The notes: generated from the sequence alone by a model not told the origin. 24,294 nucleotides of DNA from Pseudoneurospora amorphoporcata (GCA_033297205.1 MU859381.1:1-24294), one strand, 5' to 3'. Shown: positions 8,600 to 19,089, numbered from the stretch's first letter. Numbers and translations are program-made.

Positions 8600-9990
8600 G
8601 CGATGATGTTGGTGTCGTGCAGTTGGAGGGAAGACTGCTCTAGTCTAGTTGCTGATGCGCGAGGATAACTGTGGTGGTGACGTTACAAAAGTCCAGAGAT
8701 GCAGATGCAATTTCCATGAGGAGAGAAAGAGTCCGGTGGCTCGAGGTGAGCAGAGGATTGGTGTGCTTTATATGGTGCATCCCATGTTAGCAGGACATCT
8801 GTCACCCTGACCCATTCACAGGGCAGGTTGTCCCGTCGACCTAGGGAGTTCAAATTCTTTCCCACCGATTCCTGAACAATTGTATTGTACAGGGATCACG
8901 CCCTTTCGACATTTTGGCCCTGTTCTAGGCCCAGAAAACCCAGTTTGTCCGTGCATCTACTGCCGGGCAGGCAGTTGACTCTTACCGATGAGTGAACGAA
9001 GACACTCGAAAATTACAAGCCTCTCGTCGACGCGGTTCTTTCGAGGGCGGTCAACGGTACAAGTGACCTGTCTCTGCTTATCTCTATCACAAATTCTGCC
9101 GGCCAAAGTGACTCTCGAGCGAGTGCCGACAAAATGGGAGATGTCAAGACACTCGAGCTTTCAGTCTTTCTACAGAAGCGAAACGTCTAGATTCTTATAA
9201 TGCACCGAGCCTGGTGATATTACCAATCTTAATACTTGAGATAGCATTTTGCAGCTTGATACCCCATCATTGCTTGTATGAGAATGGGCATGGATACAAT
9301 TTGAGAGCCGACCCAAGGAGTCCCAACGTTGCTGCAAGGCCTCGGTGACGACTAGAATACCTAGAGAATGAAAGGACACAAAAGATTGCCTCTATATAAC
9401 TACAATAATGTGGTACCGAATCCTTTATGGCGAAGCACTTCGCAGTTCCCCCGTTGTTGGGTCGAGGATATCATGGTGCGGTTATCAGGATACCAAGCTG
9501 GCAGCCATGTCCACATGTCAGTTGTGAGACGACACTGACAGCCTTGCAATGAACACGTTAGGTGTTCATTGTCACTACCAATTTCTGGTCATTTGGCGGC
9601 AACACAGTTTGACACTGTCCTGCCACTGCTCTCGGTGACCGCCTTTTTTTCCAGTGAAGGGTGAAGACATCCCAACCATGAGGCGACAGTTAGTGCCATG
9701 CTATTGGCCTATTGAGGACATCAGTGTGAATCTCCCACATGTCAGGGCGACATCTCACCGCCTTGACGTCTTTACCTGTCGTCCAGGTTTAAATTCTCGC
9801 CTGGAGCATCCATCTTTTCCCCTTCTACTTCCTACAACAAATTAGGACAGTACCTAGTGGCATATGAGAGAAGCACCCCTCGTACTTGGTCCACACCTTA
9901 CCATTCCGCATCCTACTCAGCCCTACTTTGGGTGTGCAACGTCCACCATACCTCTACCCTAGGTATCTCTCTGAAGAAACGACACGAGTC
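8600..9990. other. Intergenic region between D and B
   Basis: About 1.4 kb with only short unconvincing frames. D (leftward) and B (rightward) diverge from here, so it should hold both promoters. The only clear structure is the inverted repeat at 9547-9571. Confidence 0.4.
9547..9571. repeat. Perfect 10-bp inverted repeat
   Basis: CAATGAACAC and its exact complement GTGTTCATTG are separated by GTTAG, about 420 bp upstream of the gene B start. It could be a protein-binding site or a chance palindrome. Confidence 0.55.
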
Positions 9991-11954
9991 ATGTCACCCA
10001 AGGTGCCTTTTGACCAGGGGGTGCTTGGAGTTCTTGATGACGACCCTTTGGGGATCAACGAGGTAAGAAACCCCTCTCCATATCTCATACTGGGTATATG
10101 TAAGGTACACTACCTGATAATGACCAGAACCTGGCATTTTTTGATAAAAAGCAACTGGAAGATCGCCGAAGAGCGATTTTGGAAGAAGAGAACGACTACT
10201 CCTTGAACGACATGAATGAGCACAATTCGTATTTCGAGGGCTTTGACAGCTTGCTAGTTGTCAGAACCGAGGTAAGAAACCATGCGTCAAGAGCATTGTA
10301 TCACAACAAACTAAAAGTCGTCGACTACCAGGAGCCCGTTGCTCAACACGTAGCCATGGCGACGGAGGAGGATGAGCGCTGCACTTGCCCGGATATAGTT
10401 TGGGAGGAGTTCGTTGTCTTCGAACCAGAAGGCGATCAGAACATGCTCGGTTTTCCGGCTGATTCCAGCGACAGCAACAGAACCATCACAGCCGTTGCCT
10501 CCAGCCCCCAAGAAGGCAAAAAAAATCAGCTGGAGACCGCGACGACAACGTCGCCCTGGAAGGCGGCGAGAGCGTGGCAATGCCCGCTACCACAACCAAC
10601 AATGAGAACTCAACCGCCGTCAACATCTCCCATGGGACTGTCGGCACCTTTACCTCTTTTCAGCCTGTAGCAGTCTCCTCCATGTCCGCTACCCTAGTCG
10701 ATAACCCCAGCACCATACCTCTACTTTCTCCACCAAACACAGAGCCCGAGGTCGATACCTCTGCTTCCGTGGAGATCCCGTCCAACACCAGCCACGCTAG
10801 TACCGAGAATATCAGCTTCACCACCTCGCTTTCCCCTAGCAATAACGGCCTGGGTCTAGAGGCATCCAGAATCCAGGGCCGCTTCCCGGACACCCAAGGC
10901 TTGGGTACCCCATCGATGGCTCCTCCTCCTCAGGCTTTGAACTCGAACATGTCCCAGCGAGTTGGATATCAGAGCCGGGTTGTTGGATATGACCACGGAA
11001 TCCCTTCCTGCTCTTTCCCAGAGTCCTCCTGACGACTTGGCGAATTTCCTCACTTCTTCCAGTACCCCTGTCAATGGCGTGGCCACTCCGAACAACGATG
11101 CGGGCCAAGTGTTCGGGAACTGCAACGTGAACACCGCTGGCATCGTTGAGCTTCCATCCACTGATGGAAGTACCATCTACAACAACACTCCCCTCCGTCC
11201 GGCTTCCAACATCACCCCAAACTTTACCGGTTCGGTTGCCCCGCAACTTCTTCCACCCAGTTGGATGACCAGCGCCAATACCTTGAACGTCGACAACTCC
11301 TCTTCTTCAAGCGCACACAATCAGCCAGTCACGCCGATTGTCCCCACTGGCACTTGCGTGGGCCCTGGTGGTAAAGGTGGCTGCTCGGCTACCGTCTAGC
11401 AGACGGGAGCGAGCAGGTGCTTTCAACACCTCCAAAACCGCCCTGGTAGACGGATCATTGCGCTCATCATCGAGCGTCATCTCCAAGGCATTTGGTCTTG
11501 CACCAACTCCTTCAGGCGAACTGCCCCGAATTCGAATTGTCTCTGTCATCACTGCATCACCAGGAAGCGCGAGGACAGAGCGAACCGCAAGAAGGCCACT
11601 GTTTCGACCCAGACGTCTGCAAATCCCAAGAAGGGTACCTGTAGCAAAACCAAATCTAGTGGCTCTGGCGCGGGTCCCTTGGCTATTTCGGGTGCGAAGC
11701 TTCCACCCAAAGGATCTGGAGTCCTCACCGGCCGGATCCTCAAGACCGGAGCGGGAGCTTTGCGCAAGAGGGAACAAAGTGTCCAGGACGATGAGGAGGG
11801 CTCTGATGGGGACGAACATGAAGCGGGCGAGGATGACTACTTCGTTGATAAGCCCATGCACAACTACCCATTTAATAAGGATTCGGACCCGGATAGCGAT
11901 GGCGGTTCCGGTGGCTTTGGGGCCCCGGAGACTGTATCTCAACTGGTCTTTTGA
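9991..11954 (+). CDS. Gene B: Cys/His-rich module protein with in-frame TAG at the Trp site
   Basis: Exon 1 is 9991-10062 (24 codons) and exon 2 is 10128-10271 (48 codons); exon 3 starts at 10332. The introns of 65 and 60 nt have GTAAGA donors and CAG acceptors, and the first has a CTGAT branch site. In exon 3 the frame must shift by one base at an A8 run (10518-10525) to enter the long Ser/Thr/Pro-rich region. A further 61-nt intron at 10961-11021 (GTTGGA donor, CCCAG acceptor) restores phase. The module reads C-V-G-P-G-G-K-G-G-C-S-A-T-V, TAG (11397-11399), Q-T-G-A-S-R-C-F-Q-H, then R-H-L-Q-G-I-W-S-C-T-N-S (one expected Cys is Ser) and C-H-H-C. It stays open for 184 codons after the TAG, with an acidic tail, to TGA 11952-11954. 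Function unknown. The splice model around 10960 and the A8 shift are inferences. Confidence 0.65.
11382..11415 (+). promoter_or_regulatory. Hairpin with UAG in loop (gene B)
   Basis: Inner arms CCGUC and GACGG close the loop UAGCA; the equivalent 9-nt loop is UCUAGCAGA on a CCG/CGG stem. Outer arms UGCUCG (11382-11387) and CGAGCA (11410-11415) pair over a further 6 bp, with a small internal loop between. The UAG is wholly in the loop. Confidence 0.6.
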
Positions 11955-12299
11955 CCAGGTCCTCGGCTTAACCATTTGATGCCAGAACAAAGACCGAAAC
12001 AACCGAGACGGGCCTGCCATCAAAGAGATCGGAACGTGTACGAATAGCGGGAAAGAGGTAACAACTACAGCGGTTGCCGATGTGAACTTCAGAGGCTCCT
12101 AGAGGTAATCATAAGGTACTCGAAAGTCCGTCCAAGGAATGGTTAAGGCATCCCCTTAGGCTACCTATATAGTCGGCCTCCGGTTTATACTTTATAGCTG
12201 AATCAGGTAGATCCATAATTATTGTTTGCTTTGTCTGACTTCCATTTCATATCGTTTGCTGTGAATCATCCCCCGACTTGTGTAGAGGTAGAAGAGGTA

Positions 12300-12855
12300 T
12301 GAGTCGTCTCAGTCCGTCTCCCAGCATGACTCCGAGCATTACCGGATCGGTTCATGTTGCCTCGCAACTTCTTCGGCCCGGCTGGATGGCCACCGGCACC
12401 GCCAACATCGGTACCCCTTCTTTCCTAGGCGGAGATCATTACCAGAGCTACCTATGTGCAGAACCAGGTCAATAGCTGTGTTCCTCACATGCACCCGTCC
12501 CCCATGCCCCACGTACACCACCACCAGGGACACCATCAGCAAGGTCAGCCAAGCGCAGCCCAAACAGCTAGAGCACCCAATCTACTATCACCTCAACCGA
12601 CCACGACCTGTGAAGGCGAGGGCGGCAAAGGCGGCTGCTCGTCTCTCGTTTAGCAAGCGGGAGCGAGCAGGTGCTTCCGCCACCTCCGCAACAGGCCGAG
12701 CAGAGCCACCATTGCATTGATCACAACCCGGATCAGTCAGGGCATCTGGTCTTGCTCAAACTGCTTCAAGCGGGCTGCGGCCAACAACACGCCCAACTCA
12801 CTCTGCGAGCACTGTCTTCGGAGCTCCTGAGAGCGTGTCTCCACTGGTCTTTTGA
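12300..12855 (+). pseudogene. C: truncated tandem duplicate of gene B, TAG retained
   Basis: Matches gene B from its T-G-S-V...Q-L-L-x-P region onward, then the module, then the last bases of B (the segment ending L-V-F-stop). The frame shifts near 12450, and the region after the module is largely deleted, so the old end of B is out of frame (TGA at 12828-12830 ends the module frame). The module is nevertheless well kept: C-E-G-E-G-G-K-G-G-C-S-S-L-V, TAG (12651-12653), Q-A-G-A-S-R-C-F-R-H, then G-I-W-S-C-S-N-C and C-E-H-C, 58 codons after the TAG. It is probably a pseudogene, although a short module-only product is conceivable. Confidence 0.7.
12636..12669 (+). promoter_or_regulatory. Hairpin with UAG in loop (copy C)
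   Basis: Arms UGCUCG plus CUCUCG (separated by one bulged U) pair with CGGGAG plus CGAGCA, giving 12 bp (one G-U) around the 9-nt loop UUUAGCAAG. The UAG is at loop positions 3-5. Confidence 0.6.
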
Positions 12856-12859
12856 TTCC

Positions 12860-13622
12860 TCTGTACAGGACATGTACGACCTACGAGAAAGGGACAAAGA
12901 GATTGTGAAGAACATGAAATGTTGATATTGGGAGTCACCGGAGGAAGACACCGCAGAAGTGCTGGGCTTAGCCACTACGAAACCGTGGAGTTCAACAGTG
13001 TCAAGCAATGGGGCCAAGTTCAAATATGGTACCCAGAGTTGGATGTAGCTTCCTTGGAGAGGACTTAAAGGACACTCTAAGGCAGTGGCAGGTAGTAAGA
13101 GGAATCCGTTCGAACACCGGTCTGGGGATAACGTGATTAGACGGAGTGGTACCCCTAAAATTTGATGCTCTCGAACGGTTTTGTTAGGTGGAATATCTCC
13201 TATGTTCAGAGACAAAGTATTGATTGCTCTAGATACCAGTTTCAGTTTTCATCATCATAGACGTAACAATTATTCCTCTATTCATCAACGCCACTTATAC
13301 GCATACGCTCAAATATGACCGTGACATATAGATATACAGTTCTTTCTTTGACACTTCAAGGACTGACGAGCTTTCGTTCCTTCTTGGAAAGCGAATCGAA
13401 TGCCTTCTCGAGGTATATCTGAGAAACAAGATATGTGGGAAATTGTGAAGTGAAGACAGAATCAAAGGAGTTGTAGGCTGAGGGTAAATGATTCTCCGAC
13501 CTAGCTATTATCTCGTAGGTACATCTACGGTAGAGGTATGGAACTGGAGAGAGAAGTTGAATACAAATCCAGGTAGAGGTATACCTCAAGACTCCCGTTT
13601 CCCATTGATCCTGCTCCACATC
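12860..13622. other. Intergenic region without a gene
   Basis: Only short overlapping frames on both strands. Two copies of TAGAGGTA lie at 13531 and 13574. Confidence 0.4.
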
Positions 13623-14192
13623 TTACTCCCGTTCCAACTCCCAGTATCCCTCCAGATCTCTGAAATCCCTCGCAAATTCCAACGATAGGTCACTAGTGCC
13701 CTTGAGATATACCAGTATCTGCTTGAGCCCTCGCATTTGGTGTTGAAACTCTGCCTTCGTGGGGTTGCCAGAAAATCGACTAAAAACTGCGGCGGCGCGT
13801 GCGATGTCCGGTCTGCCACCAAGCATGGCAAGGTGCACCAAGGATCCGGCAGCTTTGCGAAGGCGGGCAGCTGGGTGAGGGCGCGCCCCGTTGGCGACGT
13901 TGGCGACGTTGGCTTGAGGTTGCCGGGTCATGCTCGGCGGCTGAGCAGTAGAGGGGACATGAGGCGTAGAAGCGTGCTGACGACCACATGTAAGGCAGCA
14001 AGGAACCTGGAAAGAGTTCGGATGCGCTAGTTGAAGATTGCGGGGGCCGGCAGGTTGATGAATGAGGGATAGATGAAGATCGCGAGGGCCGGCACGTTGA
14101 GGAGCTGGTTGATGGAAAGCCGGATGGTTCGACTCAGTCGTGGCAGCCAGCTCTCTTTGGGATGGGGGCTGGTGCCGAGGGCCGGCAGCCAT
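13623..14192 (-). CDS. Chimeric ORF: novel N-terminus joined to a copia RT/RNase H fragment
   Basis: An intact 189-aa frame from ATG 14192-14190. The N-terminal half is Pro/His/Gln-rich with a repeated G-P-R-[DN]-L-x-L motif and one C-C-L-T-C cluster. The C-terminal half (about residues 110-185) matches the stretch between the reverse transcriptase and RNase H domains of Ty1/copia elements: R-K-A-A-G-S-L-V-H-L, G-G-R-P-D-I-A-R, S-R-F-S-G-N-P-T-K, Y-L-K-G-T and L-E-G-Y, where it stops abruptly. The wording differs from the copia element at the right end of the window, so it comes from another lineage. It lacks the catalytic YVDD and the RNase H core, so it cannot transpose. Either a host ORF captured the fragment or the fusion is accidental. 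Confidence 0.5.
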   Translation of the reverse strand: MAAGPRHQPPSQRELAATTESNHPAFHQPAPQRAGPRDLHLSLIHQPAGPRNLQLAHPNSFQVPCCLTCGRQHASTPHVPSTAQPPSMTRQPQANVANVANGARPHPAARLRKAAGSLVHLAMLGGRPDIARAAAVFSRFSGNPTKAEFQHQMRGLKQILVYLKGTSDLSLEFARDFRDLEGYWELERE

Positions 14193-15329
14193 TTAATTCG
14201 GTTCCATGGCGCGTCCAGTCGATGATGATCGAGAAAACAATACGTTGTTAACGGATCGTTCTTGAGGATAAGGTAGAGGTAACGAAGGGCGGTGTTTCTA
14301 GTGTCTCAAGATGCGGATGCGACGAACATGAGGAAGAAAAGGTCTAGCTCATTGGAGTGAGTAGGTAGAGGAGAAGTGCACTTATAGGGAGAGGTCCCTT
14401 GGTAGGACTTGTAGGAGAGTGCAACCTGAGGAGATTGGGCCTAGCATCCTTTACGGATACAATATCTCGTTGACCACTTCACTCGACTGGTTGTCCGGTC
14501 AACCTTGAAGTTATACCTCTAGAGGTACCTTTCCATACCACTTTATAAACGATACCTCTCTAAGCGATAAATTATAGCGGCAAAGGATAGGAGCTTAACA
14601 CAATCGACTGGTTCCTAGCTCTAAGGACACTCCGCGGTATTCCTATCATCTAGCCTCCTATCCGAGTGGCTATATGAGGTGATGACGATTAAGTGGCTGG
14701 GTTAGTGCCCAACGAGTTTTTCAACGAGAAAAAGAAAATTGGTAGTTGAAGCTTTTGAAGCTAGAGGAGGAAAGCTATAGTGTCTGGTATAAGTCTGTAG
14801 ACGGGAGGTACGTCCTATTCTCTCGGAGTACCTGATTGAGGACGTTGGGCTAAGAGCAGTGATACCCGTAATATCTACAGGTAGATATAGTTTTGTTTCA
14901 TCGTTAGTCCATAGGTGACGAAGTTTGCCTTGTTCGGTTTCTAAACTTAATGCGTTCCATCTATTGCATGCGTTTTTACATGACTGTAGTGAACGGATGA
15001 ATCTCGGCTTTGGGTCTTATGTGTTTGTAGTCTGTGAATCGATTTGGTCTTTGCAACATACGGGGACGACACAAAGGGAGGGCCTCTGACTCAAGATACC
15101 TCTGGCAAGTGTTTCCTCCCTCATTTGGTGTAGGTCTGACACTCACGTGAGTCACCTGGTATATTTCAGCTGGGTACCTCATAGAAGATAAATGGACCGC
15201 AATAGCAAATTCGTGTCTTGTATGGGTCATATAGTTCGCTTAATAACTCAAAACATCAACGGTTTGACTTTGCAGTCAATAGCCGTACAGTCCGTTGGGA
15301 AGATAGCCAGGGCACTGTGCTCTTTATAA
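14193..15329. other. Intergenic region without a gene
   Basis: About 1.1 kb with no credible frame. Copies of TAGAGGTA occur at 14274 and, as an overlapping palindrome, at 14514-14527. Confidence 0.4.
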
Positions 15330-15720
15330 GAGCTTAACTTCCCGCACCGTCCCTTTTGACTTGATATACCCTTTTTGTGACTTAATGTACCGCACTTACT
15401 CCACCTAACAGCTGAATGACAGCTGACATGTAATCAATCAGTAATTTCGCATGTGATATTTTCTCGCACAGTCAAGGCCACATTTCAGCACAACATGCTA
15501 TACCGCCATCGCTAGCGATAGCGACAGCGACCGCGGTATACTAAGTCGATTGCTATCGCGGTCGCTGTCGCGGTTGACTTGGCGTACCGCCATGCTCGAA
15601 ACATTGAAAATACCGAAATTTTCATATAAAAGCGATTGAAAACTATGTCAGCTGTCATAGCGGTACATCAAGTCAAAAGGGTACATCAAGTCAAAAGGGA
15701 CGGTGCGGGAAGTCAAGCTC
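15330..15720. mobile_element. 391-bp MITE with 8-bp target duplication
   Basis: Long imperfect terminal inverted repeats: the left end reads GAGCTTAACTTCCCGCACCG and the right end is its complement with one change, and similarity continues inward for roughly 60 bp. The ends are flanked by a perfect direct repeat CTTTATAA (15322-15329 and 15721-15728). The motif TTGACTTGATGTACCGC recurs near both ends and inside. The centre has a second perfect inverted repeat of 15 bp (15521-15535 and 15557-15571) with a 21-bp spacer. There is no coding capacity. An 8-bp duplication is typical of hAT elements, but the ends do not begin with the usual hAT CA-type terminus, so the superfamily is open. Confidence 0.85.
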
Positions 15721-15728
15721 CTTTATAA

Positions 15729-16328
15729 AGCCTCGTCATTCCGGGTTTCTCCTCGGCAATGCGTAAGGTACCTACCTCGCTCTCACAGCCAGCTGGAGCT
15801 AAGACTCCAGGCTTGGGAGAAGATTCACTCAGCCATCTGCTCTTTCCGACACACAGACCACATATAAGACGGAGGGAATTGGGGGCGAGAGCAGCGCTTC
15901 CAAGCCGTCATGATACGATCAGGATATGAAGATGAGATGAATGGTGTTCTAACAAACACAACCCTGCCGCTAAACAACCGGATCATTAGATAGAACTTCC
16001 AGATGGGGAGAAACCTTCTGGATCTCACAGCATGTTGTCAAGATGGAGCTGCGTTTGTGCTCTTATTCACCTGGAGCTCCGGGGCTATCCTGGTGAGACG
16101 TTAGACTCACTTGAGTCCCCTACACTGATGCCCTGTCATATTGGAATGGCTGAGTAAAGGTGCAGTTGATCGAATAATCCAATCCGGCGCTGTTCTGATT
16201 CTAAGATATAAACCCTCAAAAATTTTCGTTCTTCCTGATCATGAGAGCGCCAAGTGGTAGCTGAAAACAGATTGCCAAAGTCATACAAAAAGAACTCATC
16301 GAAGGCGACGCTACAGCGGAAAGACACC
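15729..16328. other. Intergenic, upstream of chromodomain gene 1
   Basis: No credible frame. This is the presumed promoter and leader of the gene starting at 16329. Confidence 0.4.
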
Positions 16329-17593
16329 ATGTCGAACGTTGGAGGCTTTGGAGGATTCCTCTCGTTATCGAACGAGAGTCAACATGACGGCGAACACGTG
16401 CAAAAAAAACCACGAAGTGGTGAGTATTGGACTTCATACACGTTTCTTGACGTAGGAGTGTTCAACAAGAGAAGGCACTAACGAACTTAAAATTTTAGAC
16501 TGGCCTCCACGGTAGCGGGGAAAGTGACGACGTGGATATGTCGGAGTTCTTTGACTTTGAGGCCTATGAGCGGGATATGAACAAAATCATCACACTAGCA
16601 ACGCAGCTTGCAGCCAACCAACCGGCACATGCACCAAAAACAAGAGTGGGTGCCTCGGGGAATGGTTCAGGTTCGCCGTCGTATAGAGTCCCGATCTCTC
16701 CACAAACTTTATTTACCTCCTCCGTTCATTCCCCTTTGCTATCGCCTTCTCCTTCCGGCAGCGACATGGATATGGAAGGGGAACCGGTCGCCCCTTCTCC
16801 CGTTGACGACACCAAAAGCCTGAGTGGCCTCACCGTCTTTGCAGCCGTTACAGACCAGAATGTCTCATTACACGACGGAGATGACGGTGCCAAAGCCAGC
16901 AACATTTCTGGCTCAAAGCGAAAGAGCGGGAGCACGCACTGCGAGGATCAGACTGAACCATACTACGACGTTGGCATGGACTCACCTGTCTTCTCCGATC
17001 CCCTCGAGTTCCAAACCCCCCATGAGATGGGTCAAACGCAAGTGGAGGCTACAGCCCTTGCCCCTGAGCTTGTGGGTAACAACCCTACCGCGGACACCGA
17101 TGCTCATGGCGAGAACAGAATCGAAGACTTGACTGCCTCACCGGTCACAGCGGACGAGGATATTTCTTCCAGTCCTCCAAGTAGCCCTTCGAACCGGGAA
17201 AAGGAACACTACGAGCCACCTATGACACGCATGAGGGCCAGAGCACGCGCACAAAACACTCCCGCCGCCCAGGAGCCGGAGGCGGAACTAAAACGGAAAG
17301 ACAAGGAAACCAAGAACCAGTTACCTCAATATGAGGTATATCGTATACTGGCCTCCGTCATCATCGAGGGACTGTTGTATTACCGGGCGGCCTGGAAGGG
17401 TTTGGGAGCTCCGGATCCCAACTTCTATGCGGCACGGGGCTTCAAGATCTGTCCCAACCGTCTGATATCTTTCCATGAAAGATACCCCAAACAGCCGGGT
17501 CCGCCAAAGCGGTTGCAAGAGTGGAAGGAAGCTTTCGACAACGGTGAGGTAGCGGAAGCCCATGAGGATGATGACCTTCCGGTAGACAGGTGA
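16329..17593 (+). CDS. Chromodomain-type protein 1
   Basis: Exon 1 (16329-16419) starts at ATG in context CACCATG. The 79-nt intron (16420-16498) has a GTGAGT donor, a CACTAAC branch site and a TTTTAG acceptor. Exon 2 runs to TGA at 17593, for a total of about 395 aa. The C-terminal 95 residues resemble a chromodomain: Y-E-V-Y-R-I-L, L-Y-Y-R-A-A-W-K-G-L, then a Tyr/Phe-rich turn and L-I-S-F-H-E-R-Y-P. The long N-terminal part is acidic, Ser/Pro-rich and probably disordered. Such domains bind methylated histone tails or other partners in chromatin; this assignment is from pattern only. Exon 1 and exon 2 join out of phase by one base. Exon 1 contains an A8 run (16402-16409), and seven As would give an open junction. 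Translation from the exon 2 ATG at 16538 is the alternative. Confidence 0.65.
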
Positions 17594-18352
17594 ACTTCAA
17601 TGGGAAAGGGACTTCTGAAGGAACAAGGGGTTGGGAAGTTTGAAGGATGAAAGCTTTCGACAGTCTGGAATTGAGGACCGGGAGACAAGAGGCAGAAGAT
17701 GGCTGGAAATTTTGCAATAGACTTCACCTTTCATAGCAGAGGTAGAGCGGGAAAAGCAATTTTGGTTAATAGACCATAGCTGGTACCTTATCCACAACGT
17801 ACGTGAAGCATGACTAAAGATACCTAACTTGAGGCTATTCCATCTGTTACCTTGTGAGGTGATATTAAACTGGCGAAAGCAATATGGAAATTTGTGAACC
17901 TTGAGGACCAGACATATGAGGTGGAAGCACCTCGCATTTTGGACGAACATCTTCCATCACACATCTCCTCAAGTTACGACAGAAAGTTACAACAAGAGAG
18001 GGCATCTACAAACAAACGGAACCTGGTAGAGTCGGGCTCTTCACGAAGTCATCATCCCAATGTGGAGGAAGAGTAAGTTTATTGGCAGCACAAGCTCCAG
18101 GTGAATCAAACTCAAAGAACCAGCCTGTGAGTAACCCGCCTTCCGGTTTGTTTCCCCTGCGAGGATTTAAACTCGCCCCTCCATGTCTTTCACCCCCCTT
18201 CAAACCTGGAAGCCAACCCAATACATATCAAACTGGAAAGCAAATAACTAGCAGTAATAAAGTCAAGCATCCCGCAGGCCTTTGGGCAACAGAAGCAAAA
18301 ACATCTCTCAAGCTGTTCCGCCAAGAACAAAACCCACGAAGCTTCAACCGCA
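17594..18352. other. Intergenic between the two chromodomain genes
   Basis: About 760 bp without a supported gene. The open frame entering 18353 from upstream has no ATG and is probably leader sequence. Confidence 0.4.
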
Positions 18353-19089
18353 ATGCCGCCCAAAGCAGCCACCAAGAAAGGAACGGCCAAAATAAAGAAA
18401 GGAACAGCAACCAAAGTACAGGTAACACTGGACCCCAAGCCTTTCCATGTCCCCTCAAGTCCTCAACAGCCGTATTGAAGAGCAAGCTAACACCACCTCC
18501 ACCACCACCCAAGGCCGCCAAGACCAAGAAAAAGACCACCAAAGCCAAACCCAAACCCAAGAAAGCATCACCAAACCCGACCTCCCCCAAGCCCCTCGCC
18601 CCCCACACCCTCCACCCCTCCAAAACCATCCCTACCGGCGAACCCCTCTGGGAACTCGACGAGGTCGTCGCCTCCCACGTCATGCACGGCGGCAAGCTCT
18701 ACTACCAAGTCTCGTGGAAGGGGTGGAGCAAAGACGAGTACTGGTACCCGGCCGGCGACCTCAAGCGGGCTCCGCACCTGCTTATCCAGTTCCACTGAGA
18801 GAACCCGGAAGCGGTCGGGCCGTCGAGGAGGATGGAGGTTTGGGAGAGTGCGTATTGGGAAGAAGAAACGGAGGAGGGGTTGGAGAAGATTGTGGAGGAT
18901 GATTTGCCGATGGGGAAGGCGGAGAAGAAGGCGTGGATGGAGAGGGTGGGGAGGGAGTTTGTGGAGGGGGAGGAGGAAGAAGAGGAGGGGGGGAGGAGGA
19001 GGAGGAATAGCGTAGGGAAGGGGGTGGTTGGGAGATGGGGTTCTGTGCGCTTTGTGTTTCCTCACCAGGATAGCTTCCATGGCAAATAA
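18353..19089 (+). CDS. Chromodomain-type protein 2 with in-frame TGA
   Basis: Exon 1 (18353-18421, starting M-P-P-K-A-A-T-K-K-G) and exon 2 from 18514 are joined across a 92-nt intron with a GTAACA donor, a GCTAACA branch and an AAG acceptor. A Lys/Pro-rich basic linker leads to a chromodomain: W-E-L-D-E-V-V-A-S-H, L-Y-Y-Q-V-S-W-K-G-W, Y-W-Y-P-A-G-D-L, H-L-L-I-Q-F-H. TGA at 18796-18798 follows directly. The same frame then continues with E-N-P-E-A-V-G-P and an acidic, Glu-rich tail to a TAA at 19089, 97 codons later. In protein 1 the matching stretch (F-H-E-R-Y-P-K-Q-P-G-P) is uninterrupted, so the TGA falls inside the domain's end. With the stop the product is 117 aa and the chromodomain lacks its last turn. 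A mutation, or recoding, are both possible. Confidence 0.65.

Noticed and set aside
11390..11402. The family TAG as a 3' splice acceptor (YTAG before CAG) instead of a stop codon.
   Set aside because: Although YTAG fits an acceptor, the sequence just upstream is coding in all copies (C-x4 before the site) and aligns without gap to gene A, which has TGG and no intron there. No donor and branch pair was seen that would remove a coherent segment in the uninterrupted gene D.
11307..12023. A 238-codon minus-strand frame opposite gene B.
   Set aside because: It is the shadow of the conserved plus-strand module and shows no family motif of its own.
16136..16437. Minus-strand frames upstream of chromodomain gene 1.
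   Set aside because: Short, without motif, and overlapping the well-supported exon 1 on the other strand.
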